64,000 nucleotides of DNA. Source: Wuchereria bancrofti. Lineage: Eukaryota > Nematoda > Chromadorea > Rhabditida > Onchocercidae. Below the pieces are notes generated by a model. The model was not told the DNA's origin. It was given only the letters and a program-made list of their open reading frames with translations, and ran no database searches. Positions 1 through 13,157 of this stretch are shown here, one piece after another. Position 1 is the stretch's first letter; the number at the start of each line of letters is the position of its first letter. The position numbers were made by a program, and so were the translations under genes. The stretch is taken from positions 928,281 through 992,280 of the forward strand of contig SSBO01000013.1 in NCBI GenBank assembly GCA_005281725.1, given 5' to 3'.

Positions 1-1807
1 CCATACAATTGTAAATTCTTGCTAAAAAACAAAACACTAATAAATTTTAGTGAAGATGCTAAATTTATTTTTATTTGTCTAGCTAATTTTTTTGCAATTA
101 AACAGTAATTTGAAAAGCAAATTAAATAAATAAATCAATCAATCAATTTTCTTTCATTATATGATAATAGCTAAATTTGATTGTAATAACATATGTCAAA
201 TATTATTAGATACTATTTAAAGCAACAATTTTGCTAAATAAATCCTTGGTAGGACTATTATATTTTAAATCATCAAATAATCTTTTCACTTCTGAATTGA
301 TTTAATTTTGAAACAGTAATTTTATGTAGGGAAGATATTTCACACAAACAAAATATTGAAAATTTTAATGTTTTAAATGTTTAGAAAAAAATATTTTAGC
401 TCATCTGATGTAATTTTAATTAGCTAAAGCATCAATTAATTAAAGTTAGGGACACAAGTAAAATAGTATTAAATGAAAATAATTTAAGTAAAATAATATT
501 AAATGTAATATAGTATTAGGGAAATAGTATTAAATTGAAATGATAACATCTCCCAATTGAATAATACCAAAAAAGCAACTGAAGCAGGAAGACCAAACCA
601 GTCACCAGAATGATACAATACAGTAATGAGTGAGTGAACTCCTCCCAGCTAATATTAAGAAGTGCTCCTGCAAAAATTTGCATATTCACTAAGGCAAGCT
701 AAAATTGCATATTGCATCAAACTCTAATTGTTGCACGTCGACATATCTCGAAAGATGTGTTAATTTCAGGGACAAATAAAAAAAGAAGGAAAAGAAAATG
801 AAACTTTAACATAAATTATAATTTACTTAATGAAATAGTAGTATTCTATGAATTATTACTAAAATATTCCGAATTGTTAATAATAATTGTTTGTATTAAT
901 GGTAGTGCGAATGTGTAATATTTGTATTTACTTCAAATTAGTCTGCCAAATTTTGAATTTTTCTATTGAAATATTCTCGTCATATTTGAATTTCAAATTT
1001 CTGATTGAAGAATGAATTTTAATTTTCCGTTTCATTTAAGATTGTGTCAATTTTCGGTGAGCTTATTTTCCGGCTATGCATCTTAATTTGCGCCAAATAT
1101 GAGAATTGCTGTCATAATTAACTTTTTATTAATTAAATTCAAAAATAATTCAGTGAGATTGTATGTTTCATAGAGATGCAACGTGTGAGTGCTGTGACAT
1201 GTACCGTAGCTAAATGCAGAAGTAAAGGTTGAAGCGAAACCTATTTTGGGGATTATAACTGTTCCGGAGTGAGTTAGGTCATGCCGAAATTTTGAACGAT
1301 TGTTCCTTCATGTCTGATTTTCTCTAAATTTCGCTACTTGTTCAATTACTCTACTCTAATTGCTAAAAGAGTTATTAAGTACGATTGAAGAGTTAGGGAA
1401 TGTGAAGTATAAGAAGAAAAGAGCATTGTATTTTGAGAGACTGCAAACAGTGTAAAAATTATATAATTGCTAAAATACTTTGTTAGAGAGTAGAGAAAAA
1501 GTAGCGATGATTAGTAAGATTTGTATACTAAGAAGAAAAGAAAATTTGATAACAGCATTAGCAGTGATTGAAAGTAACATTGGAAAAAAATTTTTTCATT
1601 GCAAAAGGAAAAATTGTCAATTATACAAAAAAATGTCCTGTTTATTATATAATTTGTGAAATAAATGATTGGAATAATTTATAGACTATGTGCAATAAGC
1701 TTCAGTGCTTCGAGAAGTGTGTACATATTGATCTCAGATAAAAAGAAAAGTTCCTTGTTTTTGTAGTACTTTCTGAAAAGCGCATTTTAACATTTACAAT
1801 TAAATCG
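1..1807. other. 5' flank of Raptor; no gene seen
   Basis: AT-rich sequence with stops in all frames and no coding stretch that I recognise. It contains short A/T homopolymers and a small near-duplicate around 455-510 built on the phrase taaaatantattaaatg. It probably holds the promoter and 5' UTR of the Raptor gene. No promoter element could be identified with confidence. Confidence 0.5.
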
Positions 1808-4800
1808 ATGGATGATGCCGTAAGTTTAACATCAAATTTTTTTATCTTACTTTCTTTTTTCCTTCCAAAATACAAAACGTATGCTACGGAGTGTATGTTT
1901 GAGTTAGGGGAGAATGAGAAAAAATCGTAAAATGAACAAAAGTTAATCTGGTTTGATTGAATGTCTAAAATAGTATAAAAAGTTTGGTAAGCATAAGTTG
2001 GTACAGTCCATTTACATTACTCTTCGATCATATAAATCATTTTGTGGTAAATAAGAGCGAATCTTTATTCTTCTTACTAGTAATATGATTTGTATTAGAA
2101 GTTATAAGTGCAGAAACATATATTAGAAAATCAGTGGACAAGTTACAATTGGTAGTAAATGAGGTAAAATCACACAAAGTTTTTTATTCAGTGGAGTATT
2201 ATTTTGGTCTAAAAAATTTGTATCAAATACCTATTTTAGAGCAACGATCCACCACTGCCAACATGGTTTCAAGAATTGCGACATGTGGAGAAAATCATGG
2301 GCATTAAGGAGGAAATTGCTGATAGAGATTTATGGCATGTCTTTTACTGACAAGTTTATATATTTTTTTGAAAATTTCAGCTGTTTCACTTGTTTATAAT
2401 CGCAATAAATTCATTCATTCGTTGGAGCAGGACGACTTAGAGAAAATGGAATCCATAAACTTTCAGCTATTCATCTTTGAGAGTATTAAAGGAGGAAATA
2501 TTCAAAAGAACGTATGAGGACAGTATCAGTAGCCCTTGTGCTATGTTTGAATATTGGTGTGGATCCGCCAGATGTTCATAGGCCGAATCCATGTGCGCGG
2601 AAAGAGTGTTGGATCGATCCACTGGGAATGAATCCTCAGAAAGCTGTCCTTAAAATCGCTAATGCTCTGCAGAAAAGTTATGAACGTTGGCAACCACGTG
2701 CAAGGTAACTAGGCAGCAGTAGGTTATTTGTTGTTTCTAGACATTATATGTTGTGTTCGGCAGTGAGTCCATAATGTGAAGGTTATATGATTTTTTGTAA
2801 ATATATGTAAATTACTTTTGAGGTATTTGGTCTTTTTTACAGGTATAAAACGGCAAATGATCCAACAGTGGATGATGTTCGACGTTTATGCCAAAGTTTA
2901 CGACGAAACGCCAAAGATGAACGCATTCTGTTTCATTACAATGGACATGGTGTCCCAAGACCGACTGAAAATGGTGAAATATGGGTTTTCAACAAAAATT
3001 TTACTCAGGTGTCTGAATTATCTCAAATATATAATGTAATTTTTTTGTTTTCTCAATCCATTGAATTAATAAATTTCCAATAAAAAAATAGGTTTCAGTA
3101 CATCCCGCTTTCGATTTTTGACTTGCAGTCGTGGATGGGTCATCCTGCCGTGTACGTCTGGGATTGCCATTGTGCTGGTCTAGCTGGTAAGTTCCTGAAA
3201 TTTTTCTTACAGAATTTAGCGCGTGATAGACCCAGTAGTAATGGGTATGCATCAAGGTTTAGCAGTTATAGGTTTTATGCTTTGATGATCAATAGCATGT
3301 TGGAAGTAACTGATGCTTCCTTTCGGAGTTCTTGATTCCTGTTATTTGGCTTTGATTCAGGCTATCTCTGTGATTGTATTTTCATTCTGTGAGTAAAACT
3401 AAATGATATGGCTATATTTTATTCCATTTATCATTGCATTTTATAAGCTGTGGCGTATTTTAGTTAGGTCTTTCTTTCGCTTTGCTGAAGATCATGAAAA
3501 AGAATGGGTTAAACAACTCGATGAACATATGGAAACGCGTCCACCACCATTACCCATTATTCAAACCGAAATGAGTCTTGAGGAAAAGGCATCTGCTTTT
3601 GGATTCCGGAAGAAGCCAAATTTTAAAGTAAGTTGTTTTAGAAACTGTTTTACAGTTGGAAAATGTGGTTTTATAATGTAGTCCTGATTTAAATTTTAGG
3701 AATGTATTCACATTGGAGCATGCGGAGACCATGAATTACTTCCAATGGATTCAAGACTTCCGGCTGATCTTTTCACGTCCTGTATTTTAACGCCAATCCA
3801 AATTTCAGTGTTGTGGTATATCTTGAAAAATCATTTAGAGGTGTGTATTCTTTATCGATAGAATTCATGTTTGATAAACATTTATCAAACACTGTTTTGC
3901 GCTTTATTTAATATATTTGATGTGTCAATGCTCCAGGATCGATTTCCCGTAACAATAGTTGATAAGATCCCTGGTCAGCTGAGTGATCGTCGAACCATGC
4001 TTGGCGAATTGAATTGGATATTCACAGCTATTACCGACACGATTGCATGGAGTTCACTTCCAAAAGAATTATTTCAGAAACTATTTCGATTGGTACACTT
4101 TAGACTTTTCTGTTTTTAGGAACTCTTCGTTTACAACTGCGTTAATTATTATGAGTATATCTTTACCTTATTTCTCTCAATTTTTCAGTGTACTATCCCA
4201 TTTGTTCTGTAATAACTTCCTTCGGTACATTATGAATTCGTTGCCCATGAAATTTGTTTTCCTTTTTATGTTTTAAATATATTATTCCCGTGGTATGCTC
4301 CAATAAAAATTGTTGTAAACTACATCGAAAATAGATTTTGTATTATTTTTCAGGATTTGCTACTTGCGTCGGTATTTCGAAGTTTTGTATTGGCTAACCG
4401 AGTAATGCGCGAAAATCAGTGTCATGTCGTTTCTCGTCCTTCCTTACCATCTGTTCACAGTCATCCTCTTTGGGATGCTTGGGATTATACCATCGATTTA
4501 TGTCTAAGCCAAATTCAGGGCTTTACAACACCAAAGCAGAAACTTTGGTCTGTTGCAAAAGAAATATATTTCTCACGTTCATCCGTTCGTCATGAATGTA
4601 TGTTTGGGTTGGAATTGATTTTGCATAAGTTAATCGTTTGTTAAACACTAATCGTATTCAAAATCACGAAAGATCGTTGTGAACCTTACCTAAAAGAATC
4701 CAAATGCGATCTGATTTTTGTTACCACGTAGATACTCCGATAGCGAACTATGCTTTAAATATTATTGCTTCTAGCATATATCCAACGTTTGGGAAACTTT

Positions 4801-7800
4801 TCAATGACTTAGTCGTTATTTTGTAGTGCTTATTGATGTGACTTCGCAGCTTGCTCCGGTGGATGAAGCAGATTACACTCATAATTGGTTTTTTATTGAA
4901 CAGTTACAAGCTTTCGAAGTTTGGCTTAAATATGGTGGTGAAAGGCGAACTCCTCCACAGCAGCTTCCTGTTGTTTTACAAGTACTTTTGAGTCAGGTAC
5001 TGGTTGAAGATTATTATAAAGCAGTAATATGTTTTTGGTATATTTGTATTTTCAATCATATACTATGCTTGGAAAGTTCTTTGAGCTTTGAAATAAAATT
5101 GAACAAGAAGTGATTTTAATCATTGTTTTGAGGTACATTTTGAGGTACATCGAGTGAAAGCGCTGGAGCTTTTGGCCCGCTTTCTAGATTTGGGCTCATG
5201 GGCCGTAGGCCATGCCCTCTCTGTCGGTGTATTTCCTTATGTTCTGAAGTTGCTTCAAAGTGCAACTAAGGAATTGAGACCATGGTTGGCGTTCATCTGG
5301 GCAAAAATTCTTGCTGTAGAAACAAGTTGTCAAGTGGACCTGATTAAGGATAAGGAGCGAGGGTCAGTTTTACTTGAAGACAAATTTAAAAATTATTAGT
5401 CTGAAAGCAAGAATCTTATTGCGGCTATCCTTATTTTTCACAGGCAAACACTACACTTTATAAATAGGAATAATCGACACCTTCTGAGTAGTCTTCAGGA
5501 AGTAGCTGCTGGAATGTAAGTGGAAATGATAATGTTTAGATGTTCTAAAGAATGGCCACTTCGAAAACATACATTCCGAGACTTGATAGGTTTCAAAAGA
5601 TGGAAGACAACGTTTGGTTCCTTTTTTTCTTTCAGATATATGTACTTTTTGACGATTTTGAACGATCCTAATACTAATCCGCGACAAAAAATTGTCCCAG
5701 CATTTGTAATGGCTGCATTGATTGAAAACAACTATAGGTTTGTAATTTTAGTAATCTTTTAGTCTTGAAAAGCATGCACTGTATCTTTACCAAATAGTTT
5801 TCATTTTCTTAAACTGTGTGTTATTTTCAGACCTGCACAAGAGTTGTTAACCGATAATAGATATGTAACACTTTGTATCGAGCTTCTGTCAGATGTAGCT
5901 CTGCGACAATGCAGATTGCTTCGGTTATGGTTACTTATTGGTCTTGGACGACTCTGGGCTGATTATGATGACGCCAGGTGGCAGGCAATTAGATTGGCTG
6001 CTTATGAAAGGGTATACACAATTTTTGCAAATTCTTCAAAATTGTCTTCGAAAGAAAATTACGGTAATAAATCCTGATGCAAATACTCTTCATGGCTAAT
6101 CCATACAAAGAAACAGGTTTTTGAGTTTCTAATAAGTGATTTTTATAGGTTCTTGAATTTCTGGACGATTCAGTTCCGGAAGTACGTGCTGCTGCAGTCT
6201 ATGCAATTGGATGTCTTGTGAGAAATAAGTCGGAAAATATCGAACACGCCACAATTGTACGTCTCTGTATGAGATCCACTTTACAAAATTGGCCAGCATT
6301 AGCATTAGGAGTTCATGTTGACGGTACACTGTTGTCACTTGACTTCTACCTCAGTAATTTATTATGTTATCTTTTAAAGATTGACCATGAAGTTTGTGAT
6401 AAACTTTCGATGAAATGCACTTTTGATGGTTCAGTACTTGTTCGCGCTGAATTGGTTGTGGCAATGCAGTGGTTTATTATTGATTTTGAAAATCGTTTTG
6501 CCAGTCTGTCAATGGATCTTAACGAAAAAATTGAACAGAGGAAATTCAGGGAGAGGAAACTTTCGGTGAAATTTTGATTCTCGTTTTTTAATCAGTTATG
6601 AATCGTGTTTAATTCATTTAATTTTGTATTATTTGGTTCCATTGCAAGTCATTATTACACATACATGTCGTTCTATCCATTCCTATCATGGTCGAACAGA
6701 AACTTTAATTTCTGTTTTTGATAGCTGAATGTTTTTTTTTTCACTTCAGGCAGGTGAACAGGAAATGAAACCTTTGCGTTCAATTGATGAAGAAGATGAT
6801 GCATTTGTTTCTCGCGGTTATGATCGCAGTCTTCCAAGGTTTATTTTGCATTTAAGAAGAAAAAAGAAAAGTTTCCAGTTTTCTAGTTTCTCTAAGTTGC
6901 TTTTGATTACATTTTTTCCAGATCTGCATCTCGAAGACGAGCTCATTTCCTGGAAACTCCACTAAATTCACCTCGAAGATCAAATTCAATGAATTTCGGT
7001 AGGTACCGTTAAGAAAACTCAACTGTTTAGTAGAAAAAAATGATTGAATTTTGATTTTCTTAGCATCTAATTTCACTTTAATTTCACTGTTATACTTCTG
7101 CTGAATATTTGCTTGATACATATGCCTATTATGTAATAACACTTAGAGCTTCCCGAGTATTATTTTTAACGGGACGAAAATCATATGGAAGATATTATTA
7201 ATTACTATTGTTGTTAAAGAGTCTTATGTTTGAGTTTCTGGAGTCGTTGCGGATAAAGTTTACGCACAGTGGAAGTCGATGTTTGATACCAGTTCATTGA
7301 ATGATTTTTCCACTAAACTACTGGCTTCCACAAAGGAAATGCGCAACGAAAATTTCAAGTATACCGTTTATTTTTGTATTTAATAGTGCTTGCACTTCAG
7401 ACTGTAACATTGCTACAATAAATCCTAATCTTTGATCTTTCGTATAATGTTGCAGGCATAAAGCTATTAAGCAGATTGAATTCTTGGGATCAAAAACATT
7501 CAATGATCAATCTGAACGTATCTGGTTGTCACTTCTTAGGCTTTCTCTAGATCCTGTAAACAAAATCGCTGAAATGGCACAAGTGTGTATCAAAATATTT
7601 CATTTAGTAATTCAAGTAGAGGGAGGAATCTTTAGCTTCACCATTTGTTAATACTTATAGTTTTATAATTCTGGTATAGCTTTTTAACTAAAGAAAATCT
7701 TTTTTAAGGTATTAATTGAACATGTTGACAAATTAGCAACAACAAGGAATGAGAGAAAAAGAAAGCTGAATTGTGTTGAACGGATATCGTTGGGCAAGGT

Positions 7801-10800
7801 AAATGTTATTTAAGATGTATTTAAGATGCAATAATTCTCCCAACATGTGCAGAAGAAAGTGATTCCAAGGGGATTGAAAGAAAATTGCTATAATCATGAT
7901 TCATGTATATTAATTGACTAATTAGTGATATCAGAATCGTAAAAGTAAGTGATTTTTCTGGACCAGTTGATTAAAGTATGAATGATGTTTCGAATTATGA
8001 TCTAACTTGCTTTACATGTTTTTGGACTGTTCATCAATTTTTAGCAGACTGAATCATATCCTGCGGAGACAGTAACATTTACTGTTGGTTCACCAACATT
8101 GGATTTGTCAGCGACACCGCCTTTCTTAGAAGATCATATCCGTAGGAATTCAGAAAATGCATTGATTTTGGATTCACGACGTCAAGAACAGTTGCCAGCG
8201 TTCCATCAGTCCGCAATCTTTACACCTAAGCGAAATGTAATATTTTTGTTTTTGCTAGTGGTGAACATAATATATAACAGTTTAGTTTACTCTATTTGTT
8301 GATGTTTAAAATTAGATATCCCTAATTTTCAAGAACTCGTATTTTTCCAGATGTATTCACCCACAATCAAAAGCATGACAAAACTGGATGAAAGTTCTTC
8401 TACAGAGAGGGAACCGGTAGTTGCTCTGGTAACAACGGAATTTGTACCCTGGTGTACGAGGAGATTTACTGAACCAATTTTGGATGTAATACAGGGTTTG
8501 TTAGTTTAAATTAATTTGTTTTTCCTGTTCATATTGAAGCTTTATCTAGGATAGAAACAATCGTTTATCTTTCTTTAATTATAGGAGAAGTTGGTGATGG
8601 CATAGCTGATCGTTTGGCTACCCATTCCATGCCTAGTGATTGGGCATCGCATAAAGATGAAGGTTTGCAGCAAACTTCGAAGAAGGAAATTCGGGCACTT
8701 AAGGAAGAGGTTCATCAGTTGTCAGATTTCCAGAGTTTTTCTTTCTAACAGTTATTTCTTGATGGTAATTACAGCTAGTAATTTGGACGAAAAATGACCC
8801 ATCAGAAATTGAAATTTAAAGAAAGTAATATGGCGGATTGCATCGTAAGCTACATTTTGGATGAATCATTCACTGTCCAATCGTTTTAATAATAATTGCA
8901 TTGTACTGGATGGCGAAGGAATGCTATTGATATTAAATTTTCATCTTGCTTTTCAACTTTCTTTATTAGGAATTGATCCTTTTCTAGTCTTTTCTTTTCA
9001 GGGATTATTTTTCGACGGTCATCCACTAACTGTAAAGACAGATGCAGTAAGCAAATGTTTGGCTTGGAGTCAAATAAGACCTCATTTATATTCGTGCGAT
9101 GGCGAAACAGTGACCATTTGGCGATGCGAATTGCAGCGATTGTACGATGTCCGAAAGTTTTTGTGTCACAACAATAATCCCTTCGTTAATGTTAGCAGTT
9201 TCGATGTTGATTAAAAATGCTTCTTAGGAGAAATTCTGCAATATTGCTTTCCGCTGCTGTGAATTTCGGACCGTTAAATGCCTTCTCTTGCTCATTATTT
9301 ACATAGAAACACTTCACTTTAGAAAAATTTGCTGTTGCATTTTTGTTTTGGAGATGACTGGTAGGAATCCTTTATATATTAGATTGCTAGGAATCCTTTA
9401 TTTTTTCCTAATTTGATTATCATTACTCTGATTGATTAGGAATTTTAGTGGATGATGAAAATATCGGGTTGTTTAATATGTTTATTATCATGCTTGACAT
9501 AACGTCTGTATCCCACAGTATTTGAGTAAACATTGGATAATTAGATAATGGTACAATGTTATGAAGAAAAAACCAATCTGTTAGTGTCATACTTTTTTAT
9601 GCTTTTAAGTTTATTTTAATTCCATTTTAGGACATAGTTACTGATCTATACGTAATAAATGAAATGACACGTGAACTGGTAATGACTTGTAGTGAAGATG
9701 GATTGATGAGAATTTGGGATCCAGGATATTCCATCTATTCCCATGATTTGGAAGCGGAACAGCAGATGATAACAGCTGCTTATCTGTTGAAAGATGCGCC
9801 GATTAGCATTCCAATGAATAAGCATCTCGCATCGGTTTTTAGGTTTTTTTTTATTTCATATGTTTTCTGAAGGAATAATTTTTAGGCTTTCTGTGTAACG
9901 CAGTAGTCGTATCGATATAATGCGATTTCACACTGATCATGCTCACAGGAACCTGAAGAATAACTGTAAAATGCATACATAGCATTAATTAGTTTAGTTT
10001 TTCTCCAGAGTTATAACTTTGTAGAAATATCTTGGAACTCTTTCAGCATATTTCAAGTTATTTAAATGCTTCTATTATAATTTATCTATTTAAGTTGGAA
10101 TCAAAAATGTGGCCTTATGGCAGTTTCTGGTAATGTGAAGGTATGTCGTTTGTGGGACGCCCATGCAGAAAAAAGTATGCAAGAGATTCAAATTGGTGCT
10201 AGAAATTGTGCTGTCACAAAATTGAGTCTTGATAATTCAGGGAGCAATCTTCTTGCCGTCGGTATGGTTCTCTTCTGTTGTGTTTCTAATATTTAGAGAT
10301 ATTGGAAATGCTTTTCATTTTCGGGTATTTAGCTCACGAATTTAGCTTTTCAAGTTTGTGGGCGATTATTGATGCTCTTATTGATTTGAAGCGCGTGCCA
10401 TATTTTTTGAGGTCTAAGTGATGGATTAGTGAATGTCTACGATCCAAGATTACCTGATAAATCGCGACGTACAATGTCATTCCGAGAGCTTGAAAAACCA
10501 GTTATTGGACTATCACTTTTTTCTAATCTGGTTGGTGAATCTTCTGAAGGAAACCTGAGACTAATTGCTGGTTCAAGAGATGGCGAAATACGTTTATGGG
10601 AGCCACGAATGTTTAAGGTATGCCTATTATTGTTTCTTACGAAAAATTTTAAAGTTGGTGTAGGTTTGGTGTATGTTGCGTTTTAACATAATTTAGTTTT
10701 TGAAACTGGAATTAGTTGAAATTTGAAATAGTTAATTCATAAGATTTAAATTATAGGAACCGGTAGTGAGTTTTAACGCTTGCAGTTTCCCAAGGAAAGA

Positions 10801-11488
10801 TAGCTTAACAAATATGGAAGTTCATGTCCACAGTCAGGTATTCCTTTCATATGTTCTTTTGATTGTAGAAAAATCTATATTTAATATTGTGTGAAAAGTT
10901 ATACCGACCAGTGCTGTTCTTCAAGAACATGTTGGCAACAAAATTCGCTTAATTACTTTCCCCAAACTGTTTGTGTCTTGCATGGAATTTCTGCTTTTTT
11001 TATTCTAATGGTTCTCTAAAGAATCATTTATGTATCAACGAAAATCTTTTCAGTATATTCTTGCACTTCCGTAGGTTGTCCCAAAAGATGGGTGAAATTT
11101 TAGATTTTTAAATATGTTGTTTCGGTTACAGCGTGGTACATTGCTGGTTGTTGAAATTAGTCTATATGTTTTGTTTGAACAGTTAGCGTGACAAAAACTT
11201 TTGACATTCTAATGATTTCAATTAAATTTAGTTTAACTGAGTAAACCAGCTTGGATCAAATTTTATCTAAAATCATTTTAGTGTATTGGCTGTATGGATG
11301 ATGCTTCCATGGTAAAGTTGTTTGATCTGAACGGCAAACAGCTAGGTGAAATTCGCCAGGATGATTGGTTAGTTAGTGGTCGGATCGGAACATTGATATC
11401 AATGCGTTTTCATCAGCTACTTGTCTCACTAGCAGTTGCTACTGAAAATCAAACAATTAGTTTTTATCGAATGCCGGATTTATCGTAA
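1808..11488 (+). CDS. daf-15: Raptor, TORC1 scaffold (DAF-15 orthologue)
   Basis: Raptor binds TOR kinase and presents substrates within TORC1, at the lysosome. About 29 exons encode roughly 1,500 residues. The first is probably a 12-nt exon (1808-1819, M-D-D-A) before gtaagt. Exons 2492-2704, 2843-3010, 3099-3186, 3464-3627, 3700-3840, 3937-4092 and 4354-4597 carry the Raptor N-terminal caspase-like domain, with [27 protein letters not shown] and a WDCHCAGL block. Exons 4827-6566 are the HEAT-repeat region ([22 protein letters not shown]). Exons 6750-8709 are a Ser-rich linker that includes [15 protein letters not shown]. Exons from about 9000 to 11488 give the C-terminal WD40 repeats ([33 protein letters not shown]), ending in TAA. 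Junctions near 2334/2492, 8710-9003 and 9203 are uncertain. Family similarity runs through the whole length, so identity is secure even where exon ends are not. Confidence 0.95.
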
Positions 11489-13157
11489 TTTGTTTGAATT
11501 ATGATCTTATTTTTTTTTTTTCAAAATTTTGATTTCTAGTCTAATTTTATTTGCTTTGCTCTGGCTTCATTATGGTTTCGTGGTATTCCTCATTATGTGA
11601 CTACTGTTTTCAAGTACAAATTTAACTTTGGCTTTTGTATTTAGAATATTTCTGAAATTAGAAAAAAATGTTATTTTTAGTTCTCCTAATTTTCCTCAGT
11701 TTGTTACAATTCTGACAGGTGTAATTGTGCATACTCACTTCTTCGCTAGAAATCATTGATATGGAGGAAAATAAAGATTTGGGGCAGGGAGATCCTTGAA
11801 AATTCATTTCTCAGGTAGATCTTATTGCTGGAACTGGATTATTGTTTGGATATTTGTCTTTTAATTTTGACTATTGCTCAAAAGATTTTATGCACTATGA
11901 ATTTTCTTATAATTTTCAGCGAATTTATGTACATATTATTAAGTTCTCTTTGTTCTGCACAAGCCTTCCAACTGTATTATATTGCTTATTGTCTGCAATT
12001 TTTCTCTTCCATGGAATGATTTTATTTGTTACTGATAATGATTTTCCAGAAGGTTTTAGGATGAAGGATATTGTATTAAGTTGGTGATTCCACGCGTATT
12101 TGAAGTATTTTGACGTTAAAATTGGGCTATTAGGAAAACTTACTGTGTTACTGTTCTAATTGCATTTGTAATTTCCACCATTTGAAATTGAGATGATATA
12201 GACATTAATTTTTTAGAATTTCAAAGTTTTGAAATTATCATACATTCCTGACACTGTTGGCGCTGCTGACTGCAGTTTTTGAGGAGCCGTGAGAACTGAG
12301 GTATTGGATAGCTGTGGTATTGAGAAAAAAAAGGAAATTACGGGTAGGCATTCAGACAGCGACTATGCCATCAGGAACGGCTAAGTTCTAAATTGTGTAC
12401 GAGATATTTCTTACTTTATTTCATCTCTCTTTAAGGTAGGGGTTGTTAATTATGTTGAATTTTACATTCATTTTAAATATTTTACGTTAAAATTTAGAAC
12501 CTTTAATTTTGATTTTGATCACAGTATATGAATGCATGGCATTCGTATCGTTACGCCTAAGTATCTGCGTAGTTTATTTTTTCGTACCGCATGTCTGGGA
12601 TGCCCATTTAATATCTTTTCCGTATCATTTGTAATCTGCAATGGTGAGATTTGGTAGATTAAGAAAATCAAGATATTTAACCTTACTTTGCTAGATCATG
12701 ACTGCCAATTTGATTGTTTTCCCTCTTTTTGCGCACTTTTACGTCACAGTATTACCAATGCTTTGTTCGTTCAGTCCTGAACTGAAATGAAAATTTTTGG
12801 ATTTTGCTCATTTTGTCATTTTTCTTTTGTTAATTGGTCCGCTGCATTATATATCTTGTAAATTTTTGGAAGATAATGTTATGTTTTTTCTTTTGTTTTA
12901 AGTGAATGATTTTTCAAATTGTATAGAATTAAGCGCATTACAAACGCAATAATGGCTTTATTGAACTTGAATTTGGTACTCAAATTAAGTGCTTACTATT
13001 CATATTTAAAATATATCAAGGTAAAGAGATGAGAAATGTGGCAATCATTAAGAAATATTAAAATGAATTGCATTTAATCTTCAGGATTAATCTACATTTG
13101 TAGTACGAAAGAAACAAATGTTGGTGCTTCTCTGATTGCATAACTCATTACTTTCAA
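11489..13157. other. Raptor-ERAL1 intergenic region
   Basis: Both flanking genes are on the + strand, 1.7 kb apart, which is too far for a typical nematode operon. An AATAAA-like signal near 11769 could end the Raptor transcript. The patch 12240-12370 is less AT-rich than its surroundings but has no long open frame; I cannot assign it. Other open frames here are short and low-complexity. Confidence 0.45.
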
